64,000 nt of DNA from Posidonia oceanica (lineage: Eukaryota > Streptophyta > Magnoliopsida > Alismatales > Posidoniaceae): contig JAZBRS010000039.1 of NCBI GenBank assembly GCA_037176725.1, forward strand, positions 27,068,001-27,132,000. The letters run 5' to 3'. A program made the position numbers and the translations under genes. The notes under the pieces are model-generated. The model was not told where the DNA came from, searched no databases, and worked only from the letters and a program-made list of their open reading frames with translations. Below, piece after piece: positions 11,212 to 20,990 of the stretch (positions are counted from its first letter, which is position 1; each line of letters begins with the position of its first letter).

Positions 11212-13398
11212 AGGTATACTGAGCCAGGATGCCAAAGTTGCTAGCGCGTCTGCGTATGCATTCTTTGCTCTGTTCATGTATGTGAAGCAGATGCTCTCAA
11301 ATTCTTCCATCAGCCTCAGCAGGTGTTCGTGATACGGCACAAGTTTGGGATCTTTTGTCCTCCAGTCGCCGTTCACTTGAGAGATCACCAGCATGGCATC
11401 ACCGTGCACATGCAGCCTCCGCGCCTTGTGCTCGAGGGCGACCTTCAACCCTAGGATGCACGCTTTATATTCTGCTTGATTGTTTGTGCAAGTGAAAGTC
11501 AACTTCCTCGCGAAGGGAATCATCTGTCCCTAGGGCGTGGTCAGCACTACGCCTATGCCTCGGCCCTTTTTGTTGACAGCGCCATCAAAGTAAAGCTGCC
11601 ATTCCTCTTGTTTTTCAGGATTTTTCTGCTCAGAGCCCTCCATTGCGAAGAGGATATCCTCGTCAGGGAACTGCGTCTGGAGGGGTTGGTATTCAGGCAG
11701 AGGAAGGTCAGCAAGATGGTCTGCCATGGCCTGACCCTTCATGGACTTCTGTGTGACAAAGGTAATGTCGTACTGAGACAATAACACCTGCCACTTAGCA
11801 CATCTGCCTACCATGGCCGGCTTTTGAAAGAGGAACTTGATAGGATCATGCCGGCATAAGAGCTGAACTGGGTATGCCATCATGTAGTGCCTTAGTTTCT
11901 GTGCAGCCCAGACAAGGGACAAGCAGGTCTTCTCTAGTGTACTGTACCTAGCTTCGCATTCATTAAACTTCTTGCTCAGGTAATAGATGGCGCGCTCCCT
12001 TCTACCAGATTCATCATGTTGGCCCAAGACGGCGCCCATGGAATGCTGCGTGGTAGAAAGGTAGAGAAGCAAAGGTCTCCCTGGTGTAGGGGGAACCAAG
12101 ACAGGAGGCTTGATCAATAGCTGCTTGATCTTGGCAAATGCAGCCTAACACTCCTCGCTCCAGTCGATTTGCGCATTCTTCCTCAGGAGCTTGAATATGG
12201 GTTCACAGATGGGCGTAAGCTGTGCAATAAAGCGACTGATATACTGTAAACGCCCAAGCAGACTTCTGACCTCCTTTTCAGTTCTGGGGGGTGGCATGTC
12301 CACGATGGCTTTTGCTTTCATCGGGTCCACCTCAATCCCCCTTTGGCTAACAATGTAGCCGAGTAGCTTGCCAGAAGACACCCCGAACACACACTTCTTG
12401 GGATTCAGGCGCAACTTGTATTTCCGTAGACGGTCAAAGAGCTTTTTTAAACAGGCAAGATGGTCTTCAGGCTCTCTGGTTTTAGCAATCATGTCGTCTA
12501 CGTAGACCTCTACTTCTTGATGCATGAGGTCGTGGAACAGCGCAGTCATGGCCCTCTGATAGGTCGCACCAGCATTCTTCAGACCGAACGGCATGACTTG
12601 GTAGCAGAAGACTCCCCAAGGGGTGATGAATGAAGTCTTTTCCATGTCTTCTTCTGCCATTTTGATTTGATTGTATCCAGAAAAGCCGTCCATGAAGGAG
12701 AGCATCTTGTGGCCCGCTGTATTGTCGACTAGGACGTCAATGTGAGGCAAAGGGAAGTCGTCCTTGGGACTCGCCTTGTTCAGGTCCCTGTAGTCGATGC
12801 AGATCCGAATTCGGCCATCTTTCTTGGGCACAGGTACAATATTTGCCAGCCACTCAGGATAAAGAACGACCTTCAGAAAGTTGACTCTGAGCTGCTTCAT
12901 TATCACTTCTTTGATCATGAGCAGCCACTGTGGTCACCATCTTCTTAGCTTCTGCTTCACTGGCTTGGCATCCGGGTTTAAGGGCAGATTGTGCACCACT
13001 ATCTCTATGTCAAGACCGACCATATCTTCATAACTCCAGGCGAAGACATCCGCATATTCTTTCAAGAATGCGATGAACTCTGTTCGAGCCTGGGTGGACA
13101 GCTGGGCACTGATACGAACTTCTCTAACTTCCTCAGCTGTGCCGATGTTGACAACCTCTGTTTCTTCTTCAACATGGAGGTTGGGGCCTTCTAGGTTGTC
13201 GTCATAGGGCCGGAACTCGGGCAGTGGTTCGTCAATCTCATCCATGCCCGTATCGCCCTCCTCTCCATAAGCAATAAGTTCCGAGAGGATCTCTTTCTCA
13301 AAAGAAGGACTAGTGATGTTGAAAGAGTGTATATGTTCCGCTGCTTGGCCCTGGTGATGCTTCAGGATGGTCACGCTCACTCGGGTATTCTTGTAGCC
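11212..13398 (-). pseudogene. Reverse transcriptase and dual RNase H of element 1 (three in-frame stops)
   Basis: This copies the element's RNA to DNA. RT motifs in order: PVPKKDGRIRICIDYRDLN, FMDGFSGYNQI, VMPFGLKNAGATYQR and the catalytic YVDD in VEVYVDDMI (about 12490). A first RNase H follows (STTQHSMGAVLGQ, YSTLEKTCLSLVWA), then a tether, then a second, archaeal-type RNase H with YFDGAVNKKG, NNQAEYKACILGL, VHGDAMLVISQVNG and NAYADALATLAS. RT plus two RNase H domains marks the Tat lineage. Stops are TGA at about 12934, TAG at about 12148 (after DWSEEC) and TAG at about 11530 (after VVLTTP). All stay in one frame, and the two TAGs fit CAG-to-TAG. No frameshift was found. Confidence 0.94.
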
Positions 13399-16300
13399 TC
13401 AGTGCGCGACCTCCATCCCAGCAACTCTTTCTGCTGTTTGCTCTAGCCTGATTGATTCTGCTGAGTGCTCTGCTGATGCTGCTGAGGGCCTTGCTGATTC
13501 TGCTGTTGACACTACTGGTGACCCTACTGCTGAGGCTGCTAACAACTCTGTTATTGATTCTGCTTTCTGCTCTGTTGCTGCTGCCGCTTGGACTGCTAGT
13601 GCTCCCTCCTCTGAGTCTTCTAGTGTGCTTAGGGAGGGTATGCTGGACTGGCGGCTGGTTTGGGCACTACCGCTCGCTATGCTGCTCCGGTGAGGCATGT
13701 GTTGCACAAACCACCTAGACCCGTCTTCCGATTGGAGAGTGATGAGCTCATCTGGTCTAGGGGAGTCCGGTGCTGCCGAGCCTTCTTCTACGACCATGAT
13801 AGAGGCATGGTCTTCTTGCAGAGGAGGGTCTGTAACCACGGCTTTTCCTTTCCTTTCTGCGGCTCGATGCTCTACCAGGTCTTCTGCTATCGACTTGATT
13901 TGTTCTTGATAAAGTAGCTCTAAGTCGGACATCCACGAATCGACCTGGGCTTCTATCGCCACTCCTTCTTCCTCGTCTGAGGGGGAGTCGACATAGTAGG
14001 CGCCGGGGACCTGTGGCACTGGCCCGGCTGCAAGACGGATTGCTGCCCTTGGAATCTGCATGATCTGGTTCACGGGCGCGTCCGATGGTGGCAACTCCGA
14101 TGTAGAAAGCCCAAATAGACAGGTCAGCGGTGCCACAGATGGATAAGCTGCTAGGGTCACTGTTGCAGGTGAAGAGTAAGCAGAGACGCTCTTTTGAGGG
14201 CTCAAGGGCCCAGAGAGTGTAGTGCTCAGTTGGCCTTTTGTATCGGGCCGTAACTGAGAGAGTGCAGCCTCTGACGCCATGGGGTCTTGCCATGAGAGCT
14301 GCTGTTGGTTGTCAGGAGGATGTGAAGCGGACTGCGCCGGCTGCATTCCTGGAGATGTGGCTGCTGAAGCGGGCTGAGCCGCGCTGCTGACTGAGTTGAT
14401 TAACTGCCCCTCCAGAGATAGGGACAGTGGCACTGATGTTGCTGTGACCGCTGGTAGCTTGCCTGATCCCGCCAGAAGGAGTGTCTCTGACTCCTGTACC
14501 GCTGCTGTCTGTTCTTGAGATGCAGATGTGGCTGCAAAAGAGTGGGAACTTGCTAGTTCTGCCACAGAGCCTGCTAAGTCATCTGCTGTATCTGCTAGAG
14601 GGAGAGCTGAATAAACTGACTGTGTGGCCTCTACTCTGATTACTGTTTCTGCTGTGCCGGTTGGGACTGCCCTTATTGTGCCAGACTGCTCCTCATCTGA
14701 GTAGTAGTCCTCAACACACACCCAATCCTCTGTCGGTGCCGTGTCTTGATCGTCGGTCGATCCCAAAACTCCTGCACTGGTGAAGTTAGTGAGGTCTCTG
14801 GGAATGGCTAGCTCTTGATCCTTGAGCTGAAGGCAGTGATCTTCGTTGAGCTTGGGTTCGTAACCGAGGCCTTCAGATTTCCTCCGCTCCACTGCTACGA
14901 TCGGCTCCGCGATCCCCTGGCCATGACGCCCGAGCGGCGTACCCTTTACGTAACCCCACCTGTGACATACATTCTCGACCATTCGGAAGGGGTTGCTGTG
15001 AACGGCCAAGGAGTTGACACGTTCAAGACCAGGAATGAAGTTAACTGGCTCGCACCGATTAACGCGATATAGAGCTTCAGAAGTTTCGGGGTCAAACGGG
15101 ATAGCTTGTGAAGACACAGGGGAGACTGCTTCGATCCGCTCCTTCTCAAAGTTCTCCACCATGACGACAATGACATCATCGCCGCGACGGTACTTTATCA
15201 TCCGATGGAGGGTCGAAGGAAGGACCTGATGCTTGTGGAGCCAAGGGCGCCCAAGCAGAAGATTGAAGTTCGGCTTCAAGTCGACGACATAGAATTCTAC
15301 GTCGAAGACGACCGGACCAATAGCGAGAGGAATAATCAGAACCCCTAAAGCGTCATGGTGGGTGTTGTCAAAAGTTGTCATTCCCTTCACGGCTGGCGTG
15401 ATGTCCTCGGCTTTGAATCCGAGCTTGGTTGCAGTACGCAAGGGGCAGACGTTAAGGCCTGACCCATTATCAACCAGTGTTAGGGGAATGCGAAAGCTTT
15501 TGAACTGAACCGTGACAAACAGGGGTTGGTTATGATTAATCCCCACCGGAGGCAGCTCATCACTTGTAAAAGAGATGACCTGGGGCTCCGCAATCAACCC
15601 TACCATGCTCTCCAAGGCTGAAGGCTCAATAGACTGGGACACACGAGCGGCCTGGAACACGCGAAGAAAAGCCTCGCGGTGTTCGGCAGAGGTGTGGATT
15701 AGGTCCCAAATGGAAATGTCAGCTTTGACCTTCTTAAGTTGGGAAGTTATGTCTGCCTTGGGTTGATTCTTTTTGGCAACAGGAGGGGTTGTTTTGGCAA
15801 GCTCTAAGGGGGTAGTGGCAGGAAGCTGGGCCGCTACAGGCTGGGCAGGGATTTGGCTTGCTACGGGTTGATTTAGGGTTGGATCTGCTACGGGTTGGTT
15901 GGAGGGTGGGGGCATAGCAGGCTTGGGGTGATTTGGCCTAATTGCCGGTGTTGGGGGCCTGTAGACCCTCCCCGATCGCATTACTTCCGCACACATTTCT
16001 ATGGCGTAGCTGTAAGGGACGCGATGGGTATCCAGGGTTAAGTCAATAACCACCGGAGCACGTGCTGCGAGCACAGGAGAGGTTACAGGGGGGCCCATTG
16101 GGTATTGAGGTCTACCTAGAGGGTATGGTTGTTGGGGTGGGAAGGCTGGGGCAGGTTGAGGTCTGCCTAGAAGGTGTACAGGAGATTCTAGCTGAGGTCG
16201 CCCTAAGAGGTGGACAGCGGATCTAGGCTGGGCCCTAGCTAGGAGGTGTACAGGGGATTGAGCCTGAGGAAGCACGGCGGGGGGCGCGAAGGGGCGCTCT

Positions 16301-16663
16301 GGCCTGGCACGCAGTCGGATCGTGTGAACTCCCGACTCGGAGCCGGCAACTGCCGTAAGATAAAGATTTACAGGGAAAGGCTCAGAAATATCAGAGATGA
16401 GATCAGAAGGGTCTACCACAGAGGTAGTAGGCCCAGAAGGAAAGACAGAATAGATGCCTGAGGTTCCAGCCCCTGCCGAATAAGTGTGCTCCGGTAGGGG
16501 TTGGTGGATGATGCCAGAATGAGGAGGAACAGCTGAATGTGCAGATGCATGCGTGTGTGCTTGAGTGGATGCCTCGTGCGTGTCAATCACAATCGTTCCC
16601 GATTCGATCAGGTCCTGAATTGCGTTCCACAGGGAGTAGCAATTGTCCGTCGAATGCCCGACG
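13399..16663 (-). pseudogene. Gag C-terminus, aspartic protease and long linker of element 1
   Basis: The frame continues from gag after the TGA at 16664-16666. It contains the end of a zinc knuckle (GHSTDNCYSLWNAIQDLI), a Pro-rich stretch, then a retropepsin domain with active site LVDNGSGLNVCP (about 15482-15447) and the paired LLLGRPWLHKH. A G-patch-like GLGYEP motif follows. Protease would cut the Gag-Pol polyprotein. The last roughly 450 residues are a low-complexity Ser/Ala/Glu-rich linker ending at TGA 13399-13401, beyond which the same frame reads on to RT. Ogre elements are known to have an intron or stop between protease and RT. Whether this stop is original or a decay mutation cannot be told from one copy. 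Confidence 0.88.
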
Positions 16664-18690
16664 CTTCAATGGAAATTGCAGAAGAGGTTCGCCCTAAACC
16701 AATGCGGCAGAGGACTTGGGGGCGGACGAACCTTCGGGAACTTCAGGAGCGATGCAACCTTTGGCAAGATGACCGTGAGTGGTTCCACCAGTGGGGCGAA
16801 TTTCCGCTTCTCAATGGGTGGCCTTCTTTGCCTCTGGTATGAGCCTTGCTGAACCGGTGTGGCAGGGTAGACCAGTCTAGCGGTTGTTGTGATTTGGGGT
16901 GTGGGTGGATTCCTAGGTGCAGGAGCATACACCATCTGAGCTGGGGCAGGCCGGGATGGCAAGCGAACAAGCACAGCAGAGGAGTCGACGAATGCAACAG
17001 CGGTTTTCGGCGAGTCCTTCCTCTTCGGGCAGTTGTTGCTGCTGCCGCTGTTGTTGTTGGAGGCGCTGCTGTTGGCACTGTTACTGCTAATCACGGCTTG
17101 CTTAGCGAACGCAGAGAGAGCTGGGAAGTTGCCACTCCACAAAGAACTCTCTACGCGCGCTCCAGCTTCGATGAGTGCTGCAAAAGTAGTGACTGGTTGG
17201 ATGCTAAGTAGAGCTCCAAGAGATGGCTGCGCCCCTTTGATGACGATCTCAATAGACTCCTCGTCAGAGGGTCTATCTCGAACCTGAGAGGCAAGGGCGT
17301 GCCAGCGGCCGACGTACTCCCCGAACGGCTCGCCGGAATTCTGCTTGATTGCGATCAAGTCCGCTCTCTTTGGGACTAGATCGAGGTTGAAGGAGTATTG
17401 TTCCAGGAACGCCTGACTGAGGTCGTTCCAAGTCTTGATGGCTGACATATCAAGCGATGTGAACCACTTGAGTGCCGGCCCGGTCAAGCTCTTCCGGAAC
17501 AGGCGGATTAGCAACCTCTCGTCAGCCTGGAGCTGAGCGAGATCACCGCAATACGCCTTCAGGTGTGCCACAGGGCAGCCCCTACCATTGTATTTTTCGA
17601 AGTCTAGGATTTTGAACTTCGGAGGGAGTACCGCCTCTGGAAAGCAACAGAGGTCCCGAAATTGGTAGGTCTGGTGCTCAGTACCCTGCACTAGTCGTAG
17701 TGCCTTCTCCAGGACATCCATACGGTTGTTGATGGGGTTCGGAGTTGTTGCTATAGGGGAGGGATCAGCAGGGGTAGTGAGCACATACGCCGAATGGGTC
17801 GCACCTAAGTGCTCCTCCGGATCTACCATAGCGTCGCCTGGTGGAGCAACGGGATGGCCGGCGTATCCGTGCTGGGGGACTGTGTATGCAGGAGTGTATG
17901 CAGGATGCTGGGCTTGATGCAAAGGAGAAGAGTAGATGCTGTGCTGTGCTGTGATAGGAGTAGGATGACGGAGCACCAGTGGCTGTACAGGCGGGGTGCC
18001 AGACAGCAGGCCAGTGAGGTACTGGGCTCCAGCCGGTCCAAAGGACTGACCACCAGAAGGAAGTGGAGCATGCTGTGCTAAGTGTTGTGCAGCAGGAGGC
18101 GGTAAACGAGCCCCCATCGTCGGAACCGTGAGCAGTTGAGACGATGGTCGAGGCGGAGGTGTAGAGGTTGATGCATGAAATGCAGGAACTGGCCTCAAAG
18201 GAACCTCAAGGACGACAGGAGCACAGGGAGGACGAACCGATAGAGCCATGCCCTGCAGTCTCTGGGCAAGCTCCATCAGGTGCTGGTACTGCGCCTCAGG
18301 CGTCTCGCCAGTGGGGACGCTGAAGTGCAGTGCCGGCGGGGGCTGAGAAACAAATGGCACGGACACAGACTGTCCGGGTGGAAAAGGTTCCACAGCAAAG
18401 GTCGCAGCAGCGGTGGAAGGGATGTCGAAAGCGACGTATCCCTGGGACGGAGGGGGCAGTAGCGTCTCCGGAACGCGGGTAACGGTCGTCAAGATAGACT
18501 CGGCGACCAGATCCGGAGGAAGAGATGCTTGCCACTGTCCCAGGACATACTGAGAACCTAGAGACGTCAGAGGAGGAAACCCTGGCGTCGAAGGGGGAAC
18601 AAGAGGGACAGAAGGAGCAACCGGAGGGGCCGAAACGGAAACACCCTCCGTGACAGGAGTGAAGGAAGGCTCACTAACGTACTGGGCCAT
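16664..18690 (-). pseudogene. gag of element 1
   Basis: The start is set at the ATG at 18690 (MAQYVSEPS) because elements 2, 5 and 7 all begin MAQ at the homologous place; the frame is open further upstream only by chance. The first roughly 330 residues are Pro/Gln-rich. The conserved retrotransposon Gag core follows (LKAYCGDLAQLQADERLL, SLTGPALKWFTSLDMS, TWNDLSQAFLEQY, EPFGEYVGRWHALASQVR; about 17575-17270), then a basic, Ser/Asn-rich part. It ends in a Tat-type knuckle of the pattern C-x2-H-x4-H-x4-C. TGA 16664-16666 breaks that knuckle; element 5 has CGA (Arg) there, which fits CGA-to-TGA decay. Gag would form the particle. Confidence 0.93.
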
Positions 18691-20001
18691 TGCTGACCTA
18701 GAGCGCGTGAGAACAGGGCTGCGACGAGTGTTCAAGCGGTGATTCCTAAGAGGAGCTATCGTCGCAAGGGCAGACAGCTCAGAGGGGGGAATGGTCGCGA
18801 ATAAAGTCGCAACAGGGGTGTCAGAAAGGGTCGGCACTCAAGCTCCAGCAAGGGGAACTCGCTTACCGATCACTGCTGTCACAAACAGAAGGAAACAGGA
18901 ATTAGAAACTGAATGATAGATGCAAATGAGTTATGTTAGATGGCATGAATGATATGTATGCTTTCTAGTATGCCCCCCTCAACTTATCTAGTGTTTCTTA
19001 GCAGGTGATCTACTTCGGGTATCCCTGGGTGTACGGGTCACCGACTCAGGTCAGAAAAGTGGGTTCCCTGCTTAACTCCTGGCCCAGAGCTCAGGTAATG
19101 ACAGGGTGGTGCGTTGGTGGCCTCAACCCCGCCGAGGTGTGGGTGGTACCCTCTACTAACACCGACACGACCCCCGAACAAGGGGGGACAGACCGACTGA
19201 CTTGCGCCACGCCCAAAGCGGTGGAACAAGAGGCCGGGACCGTCCTTCGCAGACTAGTAGGTGGACTCAGATGAGAAGAATGCATGCCCTATATGATGCT
19301 TATGCAAATGATTAAAGTCTTTTATCTTGCGCATTTTATTAACCAAAGGGGGTGAAGGATTGTTTGAAGTCTCTAGTTGCTCCTAGAAGTTCTTTTTACT
19401 TGCCATTTTTAGTTAACCACGGGGAGAGCAGACAAGTCTCTACTATCCTAGGCATGGCATGTGCGAAAGGGAAGAAAATCAACCAAATATGGCAAGCAAA
19501 CAACATACAACACAGCAAAAGGCAAGTGCATGGCATGTGCGAGTGTTCGTGAGCATGATAGTGAAGAAAAAGCATTCATCATGTCAAAAGGCATATATGC
19601 AAGGCATGTGCGTGCGTAGTGTCATAGCAAATGTGTAAGAAAAGCATTCAGCATTCAAAAAGCATGCATTGTTGCCAAACAAGTATGTAGACATGCATCG
19701 TGCGGGAAATAAAGCAACAATAAGCAAGCAAGACAAGGAAAGTAAAGACAGGTAAGCTGAAAAGCAAGTAAGAGCAGAAGCAAGGAAATAAGCAAGTAAA
19801 CAAGCAACAGCGGCATAGCAAAGCAAAATAGAGCACAAACCAAGACAAAGGAGGTGCAAAACCTAAGCGGAGTAGCCACGTGGCGACTCGCCAAGAGTTT
19901 GCACAGAAAAGCGAGCAAAACAGGCAAAGAAGGCACAAAAGGCAGACAAAGAAAGCAAATCCCAAGCGAGTGAAAGCGAAGGCGAAAGCCGGAGTCTAGC
20001 A
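18691..20001 (-). other. Leader (5' UTR) of element 1
   Basis: Non-coding region between PBS and gag. It is conserved with the leaders of elements 2, 5 and 7: shared blocks include ggtggactcagatgagaaga near 19262 (plus strand), a GTCGGTGTTAGT block near 19160 (minus strand) and a ctagttgctcctagaag block near 19372. I see no ORF1, unlike canonical Ogre elements. Confidence 0.8.
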
Positions 20002-20019
20002 TCCCCAGCGGAGTCGCTA
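20002..20019 (-). other. Primer binding site, tRNA-Arg type, element 1
   Basis: The minus strand reads tagcgactccgctgggga, one base after the LTR end (spacer base at 20020). It matches the 18-nt site tggcgactccgctgggga of elements 2 and 7 with one mismatch. The complement ends in GGAGTCGCCA, as in plant tRNA-Arg with the GACTCC acceptor stem (from memory). Confidence 0.88.
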
Positions 20020-20133
20020 CTGTAGTAATCCCAATCGGAATCAGGCTTACTATTAGCGGCGATTGATCCGAGGAAGAGGCTCAACTCGAAAACACTTAAA
20101 ATCGAGGAGAAAAGAGAAAGATAAGACAATTCA

Positions 20134-20142
20134 GAGTCGCCA
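20134..20142 (-). other. PBS-like motif TGGCGACTC inside U5 of element 1
   Basis: The 9-base core of the true PBS recurs here, about 115-120 bases inside the LTR. The same decoy occurs in element 2 (29583-29591) and element 7 (61213-61222), always just after a GACTYGG/GACCCGG-like stretch. Family C has degenerate forms. Confidence 0.6.
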
Positions 20143-20318
20143 CCGTGTCCATTATCGGGAGACAAGGAAAACCGGGGAAATGCGTGGATTAACAAGCAAA
20201 ACCAAGCAAGAAATGCAAAGCAAAGCTATGCAAAGGAAAACAAATGCAAATACATGCAAATGAGATGACTCATGCCTAGGATAAGAGCGATATGGTCATT
20301 GCGGGCCAAAAGACTGGG

Positions 20319-20360
20319 CAAGGACTCCTGTTACGCGCGGGGAAGGTGTTAGGCACCCCC
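20319..20360 (-). promoter_or_regulatory. Conserved LTR block (GTGCCTAACACC ... GTAACAGGAGTCCTTACC), element 1
   Basis: This is the most conserved stretch among all five LTRs that reach it. Copies: 29781-29820 (element 2), 41627-41670 (solo LTR), 47541-47583 (element 6) and 60993-61040 (element 7). Conservation across three families suggests a function in the RNA or in transcription; which one is not shown by the sequence. Confidence 0.6.
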
Positions 20361-20590
20361 GACACGCCCGAGAATCAGTCTTTCTAGGCTTACGCTCGCA
20401 TACGCAGGGAAATGCAGATTTGGATGCCTAAATGCCAATGAATGCCTGAATGAATGCTCATAGGTGTGCTCTAAGTGGAAGGATGCAAGGCAAGGAAGTG
20501 AACGTGCTATCTAAGTGCTCAGCCACGCTGTCTGTGTTCCGAACCGGGCGAAACCTGGCTCGCGAGAACTCCAGGCAATGAGCATCACTG

Positions 20591-20602
20591 CCCTATATGC
20601 AA
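20591..20602 (-). promoter_or_regulatory. Candidate TATA box (TGCATATAGGG) in element 1 LTR
   Basis: The minus strand reads tttgcatataggg followed by cagtgatgct. Near-identical boxes stand at the same place in elements 2 (30021-30030) and 7 (60751-60762). A TATA-like word at a fixed place upstream of conserved R/U5-like sequence fits a promoter, but no start site can be proven. Confidence 0.35.
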
Positions 20603-20704
20603 ATGCAAGCGAAAAAGCAAAACATCGGTAAAACCATGCAGACGCAAGCGACATGCGAGAGAAAACGGCGTAAAACACGCAAAACAAGGCAAGAAACGAG
20701 AACG

Positions 20705-20990
20705 GCACGCGAAACGATGCAAAAAGACAAGATCGGGCATGCAAAACGGTGCCAAAAACAAAGCGGGCACGCAAAACGGTGCCAAAAGCGAAGCGGGCGT
20801 GCAAAACGGCGCCAAAAACAGAGCAAAAGACAAAGCAGGCACGCAAAACGGCGCCAAAAGCAGGGCGAGGGCGCAAAACGGCGCAAAAGACAAGGCGGGC
20901 ACGCGAAACGGTGCCAAAAACAGAGCGAGCGCGCAAAACGATGCAAAAGACAAGGCAGGCACGCAAAACGGTGCCAAAAGATGAAGCAAA
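20705..20990 (-). repeat. 30-bp tandem repeats in LTR of element 1
   Basis: About ten copies of a roughly 30-bp unit with core gcacgcaaaacggtgcc (plus strand). Element 7 has about nineteen copies of the same unit (60112-60680), so copy number varies between family members. The period is a multiple of three, which keeps spurious frames open (for example 20597-21016 plus). Confidence 0.85.

Noticed and set aside
13757..14293. 178-codon minus-strand frame overlapping the protease linker
   Set aside because: It is a shifted-frame shadow of the long gag-pol frame.
18691..20001. Ogre-type ORF1 upstream of gag
   Set aside because: Looked for on the minus strand; only short unrelated frames were found, so the leader is treated as non-coding.
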